Assembly: GCF_040676775.1 (NCBI RefSeq)
Contig: NZ_JBFAPP010000018.1
Span: forward strand, 106,046 to 170,045
Source of the DNA: Micromonospora_G sp040676775
GTDB lineage: Bacteria; Actinomycetota; Actinomycetes; Mycobacteriales; Micromonosporaceae
Direction: 5' to 3'
Length of the DNA: 64,000 nucleotides
Shown here: one piece after another, positions 16,317-24,876 of the stretch
Layout of the letters: each line of letters starts with the position of its first letter
How positions within the stretch are numbered: position 1 is the first letter of the stretch
Made by a program: the position numbers and the translations under genes
Notes under the pieces: model-generated
Databases searched by the model: none
The model's input: the letters and a program-made list of their open reading frames with translations, nothing else
What the model was told of the DNA's origin: nothing

Positions 16317-16774
16317 GACGGCACCACGGCGACCAGCGCCGGTCCCTCGTCGTTGTTGGCGGTGAGGTCGATCGGGGCGCGATCGTCGACCACCAGCCGG
16401 TAGCGGTCCCGCTTGGGCACCGAGACCGGGATGGCGAACTCGCAGTAGGTGGGGATGCGCGCCACTTCGAGATCCTCCTGGAAGGTACGCACCGAGGTGC
16501 CGGGCGGCAGCTTGCCCTCGTTCAGGGTCTCGCCGTCGCCGTCCACGACCCGGTACGACGCCTTGTTGTGGATGAAGAGGTAGGGCCCGGTTCCGGCACA
16601 GTCCACCCCTTCCTCACGGATGTTGATGTCCCGCACCAGCACCCGTACGGTCGTGGCGGAGGCCGCCTCGGGCTCGTCCGAGCAGGCGGTCAGCCCGGTT
16701 CCGGCCAGGAGCACGCCGAGCAGTAGCGGCGCGAGGGCCGCCGGTCGGGCGTACCCGATGGTCCGTCGCCGCAT
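16313..16774 (-). CDS. lipoprotein of unknown function, coupled to the thioredoxin-like gene
   Basis: 153 aa. Signal peptide ending in lipobox LTAC (Cys31), then a small mostly beta domain with two further cysteines (VDCAGTG, PTYCEFA) that could form the disulfide handled by its neighbour. ATG 16774 has GGAGAG upstream. Its stop overlaps the start of the thioredoxin-like gene by 4 bases. I do not recognise the family. The shared export route and tight coupling suggest a substrate or partner of the thiol-disulfide protein; that is inference. Confidence 0.7.
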   Translation of the reverse strand: MRRRTIGYARPAALAPLLLGVLLAGTGLTACSDEPEAASATTVRVLVRDINIREEGVDCAGTGPYLFIHNKASYRVVDGDGETLNEGKLPPGTSVRTFQEDLEVARIPTYCEFAIPVSVPKRDRYRLVVDDRAPIDLTANNDEGPALVAVVPS

Positions 16775-16804
16775 CGTCTCTCCTCGGTCGGTTGGTGCCC
16801 GGCG

Positions 16805-16848
16805 CAGGTCGTCGGGTCGGCATCGGCGTACCCCGACCCGACGACCTG
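16805..16848 (-). terminator. strong hairpin terminator after the M6 protease gene
   Basis: Perfect 16-bp stem CAGGTCGTCGGGTCGG / CCGACCCGACGACCTG with a 12-base loop (16821-16832), 38 bases past the protease stop codon. Confidence 0.75.
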
Positions 16849-16886
16849 TCCGGTGGTCAGTTCCGGTGATCAGTCTTGACGATCGG

Positions 16887-18932
16887 TCAGGACTTCTCGA
16901 CCCGGCACTGCTTGGTGACGGTCTTGCTCGGGTCGCTGACCGAGGTGGCGGTCAGCTTGACGAACCCGGTCGCGGCGGCGTCGCTGTTGGCGGCAACCGA
17001 GACCTTGACCGTGGTGGACTTGCCGAACTGGGCGGTGGCGAGTGCGTTCGGCAGCTCGGACCGCCAGCCCTTACCGGCAACCTCGGTGGAGAGCCGGTAG
17101 ACGTCGGACTTGAGGTATGCGCTCACGTCCTCCGGGTGCTGCTGACCGCCGGCCGAGTACGTGCCGGTGTTGGTCAGGTCGAACGAGCAGGTGACGCCCT
17201 TCTTGGTGGGCGCACCGGCGCTGGTCACCTCGCCCTTGCCGAGGTTGACACCGTGGGCGCTGGGCCCGCCGTTGCCGTCCAGCGACTGGACCGCGACGGT
17301 GTACGACAGGATGCCGTCAGCGTTGCGCTTGATGTCCAGGACGTAGAAGTGCAGCCGGTTCGGACCGTCGACGTACTCGTACTCGCTGCCGGAGTTGGTG
17401 CCCGCGTGGAACAGGGCGTCCGACAGCTGCCGGTAGTCACCCATGGTGATCTTCTGCGGGGTGCCGTTCGGCTGGTAGAAGTCGATCATGTCGATGTCCT
17501 GGGGGTTGGCATCGATGACCCACTGGAACGGTGCGCTGTCCGCGTTCTTGGTCTTGCTGACCATGACACCGGCGTCCGGGGTGAACGAGTCCGCACCCAT
17601 CCGGTCCACGACCTCGACCGTGTAGTTGTTGAAGTTGCCACCGTCGCAGAGCGGGTCGGTGGAGGTGTTGCAGGCCGGCTGAAGGTCCTTGTTCAGCGCG
17701 ATGTTGATGCCGGTCAGACCCTTCGGGCCGGCGTCGACAGCACGCGCCTTGATCTCGGCGACCACGAGGCCGGACGAGGCCAGGGCCTCACGGGACAGCC
17801 GCAGCGCGTGCTCCTCACCGAGGAGACCGATCTTCAGCTTGTCCCGCAGGGTATGCAGGGAACCCATCGAACCGCCGTTGAGCGGCGGGATCTGCCAACG
17901 GGTGTGCGGACCGCCCGGGCCGTTGAACGACCCGCGCGACATCATGCTCCAGACACCGGTGTACGCCCGGCGCAGCGGAGTGCCGTACGGGTTGTTGTAG
18001 TTGTCACCGATGCTGAGCAGGTGGCTCAGCTCGTGGGCGTACGTGCCCATGCCGGAGCTCTCCGCCTGGGTGGAGGAGCCGCCACCGGCGTTCGGCCAGA
18101 TGGTCGCCGCCGACTTCCACGAGGTCCAGTCGACGTACCGGGTCTTGGCGTAGTTCGGCATCGCCGGGTCCGGCGGGCCCCACGCGTCCGGGACGTCTTC
18201 CTTGGTCTGGAACATCATCTGGCCGAATTCCTGCCAGGTCGACGACTCGTCCTGACCGGCACCGAGGATGAAGACCAGCTCGAACGAGTCCGCGACCTCG
18301 TCGCCGACGGCCGCGCGCCAGGCGCCCAGACCGTCGGTACGGATGTTGCGGTTGCAGGTCTCACCACCGGGGCACATGCCCGGGTTCATGTCGTTGGTGA
18401 TGCCGTACTGGTACGACTTCGCCGGCATCGTGTACGGGCCGAACCCGTTCAGGTCGACGCCGTACCGGCCGTTGGAGTCCTGCATCCAGTACTCGTGCAG
18501 GGTGTGACCCTTGTTCAGGTCGTTCGGCTTGTTCAGGAAGTCCTGGTAGAACTGCGGCACCTGGTCGCGCGGGATGTTCTGCGCGGTCGACTGGGGGTTG
18601 CCGAAGACCGACGACCGGGCCCGCTGGGTGATGACGAACGGCTGGTCGACGTAGTCGAGCGTGACCAGCGCGATCTTGAAGTTACGGACCGAGCCGCGCA
18701 CCGTCGGGTCGTTCCAATTGGTGCCCGGGGCGGCCTTGAAGTCGTCCCAGGTCATCGTGTCCGGGAATTCCCAGTTCTGCGGGTCGAGGACCTGGAACGG
18801 CCCGGTACCGCCGGCGGGATTCGCCGGAGCCGCCGACGCGCCACTCGTTGCCACGGAGACGACCAGTGCGGACGTGACCGCGGCGACCAGGATGGAACGC
18901 CGTGCGTTTCTCTTATTGAACGGAAGGTGCAT
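16887..18932 (-). CDS. secreted M6-family (immune inhibitor A-like) metalloprotease
   Basis: 681 aa. Cationic n-region, hydrophobic core and cleavage near GASAAP give a Sec signal peptide. The catalytic zinc site is AHELSHLLSIGDN: His300, Glu301, His304, with Asp310 as a likely third ligand, as in M6 enzymes. Downstream WSMMSRGSFNG is also typical of M6. The C-terminal ~150 residues form an extra beta domain with a disulfide pair. It should degrade proteins outside the cell. It stands alone, with AAGGGCG upstream of its ATG, a 503-base gap upstream and a strong terminator downstream. Confidence 0.85.
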   Translation of the reverse strand: MHLPFNKRNARRSILVAAVTSALVVSVATSGASAAPANPAGGTGPFQVLDPQNWEFPDTMTWDDFKAAPGTNWNDPTVRGSVRNFKIALVTLDYVDQPFVITQRARSSVFGNPQSTAQNIPRDQVPQFYQDFLNKPNDLNKGHTLHEYWMQDSNGRYGVDLNGFGPYTMPAKSYQYGITNDMNPGMCPGGETCNRNIRTDGLGAWRAAVGDEVADSFELVFILGAGQDESSTWQEFGQMMFQTKEDVPDAWGPPDPAMPNYAKTRYVDWTSWKSAATIWPNAGGGSSTQAESSGMGTYAHELSHLLSIGDNYNNPYGTPLRRAYTGVWSMMSRGSFNGPGGPHTRWQIPPLNGGSMGSLHTLRDKLKIGLLGEEHALRLSREALASSGLVVAEIKARAVDAGPKGLTGINIALNKDLQPACNTSTDPLCDGGNFNNYTVEVVDRMGADSFTPDAGVMVSKTKNADSAPFQWVIDANPQDIDMIDFYQPNGTPQKITMGDYRQLSDALFHAGTNSGSEYEYVDGPNRLHFYVLDIKRNADGILSYTVAVQSLDGNGGPSAHGVNLGKGEVTSAGAPTKKGVTCSFDLTNTGTYSAGGQQHPEDVSAYLKSDVYRLSTEVAGKGWRSELPNALATAQFGKSTTVKVSVAANSDAAATGFVKLTATSVSDPSKTVTKQCRVEKS

Positions 18933-19435
18933 GTAGTCGCCCTTCGTCGCGGGGGTTCGACGCGGGAGGCGCCGAGGATGCCGGGCGCCCCCGAAGGGTC
19001 CGCGCCGCGCAACGAATGTAGAAGCATCGCTACTTCCCGGTCACCGTGCAGATGTCGGCAGGTCAACCAGCGTCTTTCGACACCTGAAGGAGCAACCGGG
19101 CCGTTACGTTCGACGCTGCGTCGGGGCGGGTCGGCGGAGGTCGATGCCTTGGTCAACGGACCATCGGCGTACCGCTATTCGCCTGGTCACATGGGCGATC
19201 GCCGGGCACCGAGACAGGCCAGGTCATCGCGCGACGACGACCACGACACAGGGACGCCCGGGGGTACGGCGAACAACGCCGCCAGCGCGCAGGTCCGAGG
19301 TTCAGTCGATCGGCTCAGCCGAAGGGCGGGCAGGACAAGGGGATTCGCACTCCAAGGATCGATGTGGGAGAACGGACCATCACCGTACGGTCGATCTCGG
19401 TCCAATCCGTACGAGCGATCGGTGAGGTGTTTCCC
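18933..19435. other. 503-base intergenic region between divergent secreted-protein genes
   Basis: This gap should hold the promoters of the M6 protease (leftward) and the Tat-exported protein (rightward). Open frames crossing it have no ribosome sites and no family signature. The only structure I see is a pair of near-identical direct repeats at 19383-19396 and 19407-19420 close to the rightward gene. Confidence 0.5.
19383..19420 (+). promoter_or_regulatory. direct repeat CCGTACGNNCGATC x2 upstream of Tat-exported protein
   Basis: CCGTACGGTCGATC (19383-19396) and CCGTACGAGCGATC (19407-19420) match at 12 of 14 positions with a 24-base period and end 15 bases before the start codon. They could be an operator or a 5' UTR element; cgtac-rich words are common in this genome, so chance is possible. 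Confidence 0.25.
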
Positions 19436-19942
19436 ATGAAAGGTCACGTTGACCGCAGGCGGTTCCTGCGGCGTGCCGTCGGTACGGGCGCCGGGGTCGG
19501 CGCGTTGGCGATCGGCGCCGCGGTGGGCGCGAGCGGGGCGGCCGAGGCGGCCCCGTCCGGCCACGGGGTGTCCGGCAGCCCGGTGCTGGGCACCTGGCGC
19601 GGTGTGGTCACCTTGCCGCACGAGGAGGAGGTCGGCCTGTTCACCTTCCTGCCCGGCGGCTTCTTCCTGTCGTTCGCGGAGGGCATCCACATCGCCACTG
19701 GGCGGTGGGAGGCCACCGGACGGCGTACGGTCACCTTCACCCTGTGGCAGGTGCTGCCGGACGACCTGAAGGGGCTGCCACACCGCTACAACGGCGAGGT
19801 TCGGGCACTGCACCACGCACGGGTGGACGGCGACAGGCTGACCAGCGAGGGCACGTACCGGGCGCTCGACATCGACGGCAACGAGATCGGTCGTGGCCCG
19901 GTGAGCGCCCGGGCGACCCGGTTCGACATCAGCACCTTCTGA
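19436..19942 (+). CDS. Tat-exported small beta-rich protein
   Basis: 168 aa. The N-terminus carries DRRRFLRR, then a weakly hydrophobic Ala/Gly stretch and a cleavage site near AAEAAP, a twin-arginine export signal. The mature part, with LGTWRGVVTL, LFTFLPGGFF and GRWEATGRRTVTFT, resembles small beta-barrel proteins of the lipocalin/calycin sort found in actinomycete secretomes. No catalytic residues are evident. ATG 19436 follows GGTGAGGTG. It converges on the response-regulator gene with 24 bases between. Function unknown; a folded, perhaps ligand-bound export form is implied by Tat. Confidence 0.7.
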   Translation: MKGHVDRRRFLRRAVGTGAGVGALAIGAAVGASGAAEAAPSGHGVSGSPVLGTWRGVVTLPHEEEVGLFTFLPGGFFLSFAEGIHIATGRWEATGRRTVTFTLWQVLPDDLKGLPHRYNGEVRALHHARVDGDRLTSEGTYRALDIDGNEIGRGPVSARATRFDISTF

Positions 19943-19966
19943 CCCGGCCCCGGGCGCGGACGGCGC

Positions 19967-20617
19967 TCAGTTCACCAGGCCGGCGTGGTGCGCCAGGATC
20001 GCCGCCTGCACCCGGTTGGTCAGTTGCAGCTTGGCGAGCATCCGGCTGACATGGCTCTTCACGGTGGCCTCGCTCAGGTACAGCCGCCGACCGATGTCGC
20101 TGTTGGTCAGCCCTTCGCCGACGGCCACCAGGACCTCCCGCTCCTTGTCCGTGAGCACCGCCAGCCGGCGGACGGCGTCCTCGCGGCGTGGGCTGACCGG
20201 CTCGGCGAACCGGTGCAGCAGCTTGCGGGTGACCTGCGGGGACAGCATGGCGTCCCCGGCAGCGGCGCTGCGCACGGCGGTGGCCATCTGGTCGGCGGTG
20301 GCGTCCTTGAGCAGGAACCCGACCGCGCCGTGCCGCAACGCCGTCTGGACGTACTCGTCGAGGTCGAACGTGGTCAGGACGACGACCTTCGGCGGCACCG
20401 CGAACCGGGACAGTGCCGCGGTGGCGGTGAGGCCGTCGGAGCGGGGCATCCGGATGTCCATCAACACGACATCGGGGCGCAGGGCGTGCGACTGCCGCAC
20501 CGCCTCGTCCCCGTCCCCGGCCTCACCCACGACGTCGATGTCGTCGTAGGCCGACATGATCGTGCGCAGCATGGCGCGGACCATCCACTCGTCGTCCACG
20601 ATCAGCACCCGGATCAT
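19967..20617 (-). CDS. LuxR/NarL-family response regulator
   Basis: 216 aa. Receiver domain with the acidic pocket VDDE (8-10), phospho-acceptor Asp54 in VVLMDIRMP, TTF and LLKDA, followed by a LuxR-type helix-turn-helix (LTDKEREVLV, GLTNSDIGRRL, SEATVKSHVSRML) at about 150-205. It overlaps the upstream histidine kinase by ATGA, so it is the cognate partner. The target is unknown; the membrane protein at 21901, divergent from the kinase, is the nearest candidate. Confidence 0.95.
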   Translation of the reverse strand: MIRVLIVDDEWMVRAMLRTIMSAYDDIDVVGEAGDGDEAVRQSHALRPDVVLMDIRMPRSDGLTATAALSRFAVPPKVVVLTTFDLDEYVQTALRHGAVGFLLKDATADQMATAVRSAAAGDAMLSPQVTRKLLHRFAEPVSPRREDAVRRLAVLTDKEREVLVAVGEGLTNSDIGRRLYLSEATVKSHVSRMLAKLQLTNRVQAAILAHHAGLVN

Positions 20618-21750
20618 CGCGGCACCTCCGTCGCCGTCGCCGCCATCGGCATCCTGGCCAGCACCTCGAATCCGCCTCCGGGCAGCGGCCGGGTGCGGAG
20701 CGTGCCACCGATCAACCGGACGCGTTCGGAGATTCCGAGCAGCCCGTGCCCACCACCGATAGCCACGTCCCGCGCCGGAGCACTGCCGTCGTCTCGGACG
20801 ACCAACAGCAGGCCGTCGCCGTCCGAACCGACGGTGACCGTGGTCCTGGCCTCACCGGCGTGCTTGTGCACGTTCGTCAGCGCCTCCTGGACCACCCGGT
20901 AGACCGCGTGCTCCACCAGGGCCGGCGCCCGTAGCCCGTCCTCGACACTCAACTCGACCGCGAGACCGAGGGCCACCGAAGCGGCGACCAGTTCGTCGAG
21001 GTCGGTGAGCCCTGGTTGCGGTCGCAGCGGGGCGGCGGCGTCGTCGCGCAACACCCCGACCAGCGTACGGAGTTCCTCCAGCGCGGTTCGACCGATGCCC
21101 TGGATCTGGCCCGCGATCGCCATCGCCTCCCGCCCCTGCGCCGACTCCAGGGCCGTGGCGTGCAGCACCATGAGGGACACCCGATGGGTGACCACATCGT
21201 GCATGTCCCGGGCGATCTGGGCCCGCTCCTCGGCGCGGGCCTGGTCGATCCGCAGCCGCTCCTCGCGTTCGTTGCGCCGGGCGCGCTCCTCCAGACTGGC
21301 CAACAGCTCCCGACGGGAAGTCAGGTAGAGACCAACCAGCACCGGCACGATGCAGAGCGCGAAGCTGAGCGGTACGGCCCCGTCACCCCCGCCCACCCGC
21401 CACAACGGCACGGCCACGACGGCCAGCATGGCGGCGGTGAGTACGACCCGACGCCGGGCGGAGCGGACATCGGCGCCGACGGAGAACTGTGCCACCAGCA
21501 GGGCCGGGTAGGCGCCCACGACACCCCAGCACAGCAGGGCACACGTGTACAGCAGCACCGGGCGACTGCGCCGGACCAGGACGGCGAGGCCGGTGAGTAT
21601 CCCGAGTGCCACGTCGACCGCCAGCGGCGCCCGCTGGTCGACGAGCGGGGATCCGTCGAACAGGCCGGACTGGAGACCGTCCCAGGCGCCGGCGAGTACG
21701 CAGACCGCGGCGAGCAGTACGTCGACGACGCGGCGCTGCCCGAGCCCCAT
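20614..21750 (-). CDS. sensor histidine kinase (NarL-partner, HisKA_3 type)
   Basis: 378 aa. Four or five N-terminal membrane spans with little extracytoplasmic domain, a coiled linker rich in Arg/Glu (150-175), the dimerisation motif ARDMHDVVTHRVSLM with phosphorylated His184, and a C-terminal ATPase with VVRDDGSAP and GGGHGLLGISERV. It phosphorylates the response regulator that overlaps it. The lack of an outer sensor domain suggests that membrane state or a partner is sensed. In similar loci the regulated target is a neighbouring membrane protein or transporter. Confidence 0.9.
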   Translation of the reverse strand: MGLGQRRVVDVLLAAVCVLAGAWDGLQSGLFDGSPLVDQRAPLAVDVALGILTGLAVLVRRSRPVLLYTCALLCWGVVGAYPALLVAQFSVGADVRSARRRVVLTAAMLAVVAVPLWRVGGGDGAVPLSFALCIVPVLVGLYLTSRRELLASLEERARRNEREERLRIDQARAEERAQIARDMHDVVTHRVSLMVLHATALESAQGREAMAIAGQIQGIGRTALEELRTLVGVLRDDAAAPLRPQPGLTDLDELVAASVALGLAVELSVEDGLRAPALVEHAVYRVVQEALTNVHKHAGEARTTVTVGSDGDGLLLVVRDDGSAPARDVAIGGGHGLLGISERVRLIGGTLRTRPLPGGGFEVLARMPMAATATEVPR

Positions 21751-21888
21751 GCCGGAAGTCTACGGAGGTCAACGGCACTGCGCCTCCACCGTCGGATTCA
21801 ACCGAAAGTAGTGCCCGTCGCCGCATCGGCCGACTATCGACCACCGCTCTGGAACACATCGACCGATGTCGCACAGCTCGGGCGAACC

Positions 21889-21894
21889 TAGTTT
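21889..21894 (+). promoter_or_regulatory. TANNNT -10 box, likely leaderless promoter
   Basis: TAGTTT ends 6 bases before the ATG at 21901, and no ribosome site precedes that ATG. This matches the actinobacterial leaderless pattern of TANNNT six to seven bases before a start codon that is also the transcription start. Confidence 0.45.
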
Positions 21895-21900
21895 TCGAGC

Positions 21901-22812
21901 ATGCATCCCGACATGCCCTCTGGTCCCCGCATCGCGACCGGCCGTGACACCACCCCCGCGGCGGTCACGATATTGCACTGGGCCTTCACGTGTTTCGCCC
22001 TGTTGAACGTCGTGCTGCTCCTGAACGGCTCCGGCTCAGGCGTGCTCCCGACGGCGGCCCTCGTCGGCTACTCGCTGGCTGCCGGGTTGTCGGTGTCAGC
22101 CGCGTTACGCGGACCGGAGCGCGGTCGCCGGGTCACGATCGTCCTGCATCTGGCCATGGCGCCGCTACAGTTCGTATTCAGCATCCCGGTCCTGATCGCT
22201 CTGCTCGGCATCCCGCTGTCGTTGACGATCCTGGCGCTGAGCCGGCCACAGTTCCCCCGAATGTCGCCCCGGACCCGCAAGATCTGGCTTGTTCTGCACG
22301 TCGGGTTCAGCGTCGGATGGCTCGGTGTGGGCCTCACCATGACCGTGCTGGCAATCGTCGGCACGACCGCCGCCTCGCCCGCGATGCGACACGGCGCGTA
22401 CGAGCTGCTGCACGTCGTCGATCAGGCGGTCGCGATTCCGTCGATGTTCCTGTCGATCATCACCGGCCTGGTCGTGTCGCTCGGCACGAAGTGGGGCCTC
22501 GTCCGGTACTGGTGGGTGATCGTCAAGTTCGCCATCTCGGTCAGCATTCCGCTGGTGGCCGGCACGGTCGAAAGCGCGCTGGCGGACGAACTCTCCCTGC
22601 GCACGGCCGACCCGGCCGGCGAGCCGGGTGGGACCGGGATCGCCCTGACGGCCTGCCTGGCCGCGTTCACGCTCGCCCTGTGGGCCGCCACCATCCTGTC
22701 CGTGGTGAAGCCGTGGAGCCGGACCCGCTGGGGCCGCGCCGCCGACGCGCGCGAGCGGCACCAGCGCCGCCGACGAGTCGAGGGCGTTCCCGAGTCCTCC
22801 ACCATCGCTTGA
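21901..22812 (+). CDS. polytopic membrane protein (DUF2269-like)
   Basis: 303 aa with about eight hydrophobic spans in two halves. The first half is TVLHWAF-like with three to four spans. The second, from about residue 120 (RTRKIWLVLHVGFSVGWLG), resembles the DUF2269 integral membrane domain; a charged C-terminal tail ends the protein. It starts 150 bases from the divergent histidine kinase, apparently as a leaderless message. A link to that two-component system is likely but unproven; transport or sensing are the usual guesses. Confidence 0.6.
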   Translation: MHPDMPSGPRIATGRDTTPAAVTILHWAFTCFALLNVVLLLNGSGSGVLPTAALVGYSLAAGLSVSAALRGPERGRRVTIVLHLAMAPLQFVFSIPVLIALLGIPLSLTILALSRPQFPRMSPRTRKIWLVLHVGFSVGWLGVGLTMTVLAIVGTTAASPAMRHGAYELLHVVDQAVAIPSMFLSIITGLVVSLGTKWGLVRYWWVIVKFAISVSIPLVAGTVESALADELSLRTADPAGEPGGTGIALTACLAAFTLALWAATILSVVKPWSRTRWGRAADARERHQRRRRVEGVPESSTIA

Positions 22813-22931
22813 ACCTGCGTTGAAGACCTACCGCAATTGCACTGCGACCGGCCGGCGGCGCGACGTCGGTGCCGACGGTAGCCGGGTCGGACGTGCCGGC
22901 TCGGTTGGTACCGGCTCGGTGACTGAATGGT

Positions 22932-22963
22932 GCCCCTGCCCAACGTGTGACGATGGCAGGGGC
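22932..22963. terminator. bidirectional hairpin at the end of the hydroxyproline operon
   Basis: 9-bp stem GCCCCTGCC / GGCAGGGGC with a 14-base loop, between the stop of the membrane protein (22812) and the stop of the epimerase gene (22974), which converge. Confidence 0.55.
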
Positions 22964-22973
22964 CCGTCCGTAC

Positions 22974-23978
22974 TCAGATCAGGAAGCCCTCGGGGAACGG
23001 GTCTTCGGGGTCGAGCATGTACTGCGCGGTGGCGGTGATCCAGGCGCGGCCGGTCACCGTGGGAAGTACGGCGGGCAGGTCGCCGACGGTGGTGGTGCCG
23101 GTCAGCCGGCCGGTGAACCGGGTGCCGATCGGCGACTCGTTGACGAAGTCGGTGTCCAGTTCGAGCAGGCCACGGGCGTGCCGCTGGGCCATCCGCGCCG
23201 ACGTACCGGTGCCACACGGCGAACGGTCCACCCAGCCGGGATGGATGACCACGGCGTTGCGCGCGTCGGCACCGTCGCGGCCCGGCTGGACGATCTGGAT
23301 GTGCCGGCAGTCGTCGATGCCCGGGTTGGTCGGGTGCACCGGAGGTGCCTGCTCGTCGATCGCCGCCATGATCTTCAAGCCCCGGCGGATCAGCTCCGGC
23401 ACGGTCGCCGGCTCGACCGGCAGGCCGAGCGACTCGGCCTCGACGATGGCGTAGAAGTTGCCGCCGAAGGCCATGTCGTAGCGGACCGACCCGATCCCGT
23501 CCCCCACCGTGACCTCCTGGTCGGCGGCGAGCAGGAACGACGGTACGTTGCGGATGGTCACCGCCGCGGCCCGTCCGTCGTGTACCTCGACGTCGACGGT
23601 GACCAGGCCGGCCGGGGTGTCCAGCCGGATCGTGGTCACCGGTTCCACCACCGGCACCATGCCGGTCTCCACCAGAACCGTCGCCACCCCGATGGTGCCG
23701 TGCCCGCACATCGGCAACAGGCCGGAGACCTCGATGAAGAGCACCCCGAAGTCGGCGTCCGGCCGGGTCGGCGGTTGCAGGATCGCGCCGGACATCGCGG
23801 AGTGGCCGCGCGGTTCGAGCATCAGCAGCCGGCGCAGCCCGTCGCGGTCTCGCTCGAAGAGCTGCTTGCGCTCGAACATGGTCGCACCGGGCAGCACTCC
23901 GACCCCGCCGGTGATGACCCGGGTCGGCATGCCCTCGGTGTGCGAGTCGACCGCGTGCAGCACCATCCGGCTACGCAT
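22974..23978 (-). CDS. 4-hydroxyproline 2-epimerase (proline racemase family)
   Basis: 334 aa. Both catalytic cysteines of the epimerase/racemase family are present: Cys91 in LPMCGHGTIG and Cys255 in SPCGTGTSA. The Cys/Thr dehydratase variant is therefore excluded. DSHTEGMPTRVITGG at the N-terminus is the usual opening. It converts trans-4-hydroxy-L-proline to cis-4-hydroxy-D-proline, the first step of the pathway encoded by the next genes. It overlaps the upstream deaminase gene by 8 bases (ATGCGTAG) and is the last gene of the operon. A second in-frame ATG four codons in could be the real start. Proline itself as substrate is the main alternative; the context favours hydroxyproline. Confidence 0.9.
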   Translation of the reverse strand: MRSRMVLHAVDSHTEGMPTRVITGGVGVLPGATMFERKQLFERDRDGLRRLLMLEPRGHSAMSGAILQPPTRPDADFGVLFIEVSGLLPMCGHGTIGVATVLVETGMVPVVEPVTTIRLDTPAGLVTVDVEVHDGRAAAVTIRNVPSFLLAADQEVTVGDGIGSVRYDMAFGGNFYAIVEAESLGLPVEPATVPELIRRGLKIMAAIDEQAPPVHPTNPGIDDCRHIQIVQPGRDGADARNAVVIHPGWVDRSPCGTGTSARMAQRHARGLLELDTDFVNESPIGTRFTGRLTGTTTVGDLPAVLPTVTGRAWITATAQYMLDPEDPFPEGFLI

Positions 23979-24876
23979 TCGTACCGACCTGGGTCACGGC
24001 GAGGGCGCGGGCCATGTCCTTGCGTACCTGCGCCTCGGTTTCGGTGGAGAGCGGGCCGCGCGGCGGGCGGCAGGGGCCGCCGTACCGGCCGGCGAGTTCC
24101 ATCCCGAGCTTGATCGCCTGTACGAACACCGGCCGGCTGTCCCAACCGAAGATCGGGTGCAGGGCGGCGTACAGCGGCAGCGCCTCGGCCAGGTTCTGCG
24201 CGCGGGCGAGTTCGTAGAGCTGCACCGACAGCCTCGGCAGCGCGTTCGGGAAGCCGGCGATCCAGCCCTTCGCCCCGCACACCACCAGTTCCAGCAGTAC
24301 GTCGTCGGCACCGGCCAGCACGTCGAGGTGCGGGCTGAGGTCGAGGATCCGGTGCAGCCGGCGTACGTCGCCGCTGAACTCCTTCACCGCCACGATCCCG
24401 TCGGTCTCGGCGATGGTGGCGAGCAACTCCGGGGTGAGGTCCACCTTGGTGTCGAACGGGTTGTTGTACGCCACCACCGGTAGCCCGACCGAGGCCACCT
24501 CGCGGAAGTGCGCGACCACCTCGGGGTCCCGCGCCGCGTACGTGTTCGGAGGCAACGCCAGTACGGCGTGCGCGCCGACCGACGCGGCGTGCTCGGCCCA
24601 GCGGCGGGACTGGCGGCTGCCGTACCCGCCGACACCGGGGACCACAGCGAACCCGGCGGGGGCCGCCTCGACGGTGGCGCGGACCACGTCGGCCCGCTCC
24701 TCGTCGCTGAGGTTCTGGTACTCCCCCAGCGAGCCGCACGGGGTGACACCGTGACAGCCCTCGTCCGCCAACCAACGCACGTGTTCCTGCAGCCGGTCGA
24801 AGTCGACGGAGAGGTCCTCGCGGAACGGCGTCGGTATGGCGACCACGACGCCCTGCCACGGCTTTCGAGCTGTCAC
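23971..24876 (-). CDS. 1-pyrroline-4-hydroxy-2-carboxylate deaminase (DHDPS family)
   Basis: 301 aa TIM barrel of the dihydrodipicolinate synthase / N-acetylneuraminate lyase family. Schiff-base Lys165 lies in IVAVKEFSGD, Tyr137 in PVVAYNNPF, and TPCGSLGEY is the substrate carboxylate loop. In hydroxyproline breakdown this family deaminates 1-pyrroline-4-hydroxy-2-carboxylate to 2-oxoglutarate semialdehyde. The GTG at 24876 follows GAAGGAAC and overlaps the stop of the dehydrogenase subunit by GTGA. Lysine biosynthesis (true DapA) is unlikely in this operon. Confidence 0.88.
   Translation of the reverse strand: MTARKPWQGVVVAIPTPFREDLSVDFDRLQEHVRWLADEGCHGVTPCGSLGEYQNLSDEERADVVRATVEAAPAGFAVVPGVGGYGSRQSRRWAEHAASVGAHAVLALPPNTYAARDPEVVAHFREVASVGLPVVAYNNPFDTKVDLTPELLATIAETDGIVAVKEFSGDVRRLHRILDLSPHLDVLAGADDVLLELVVCGAKGWIAGFPNALPRLSVQLYELARAQNLAEALPLYAALHPIFGWDSRPVFVQAIKLGMELAGRYGGPCRPPRGPLSTETEAQVRKDMARALAVTQVGTNA

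Noticed and set aside
22860..22925. Repeated CCGGCTCGGT words after the membrane protein gene
   Set aside because: Only two short copies in a GC-rich gap; likely chance.
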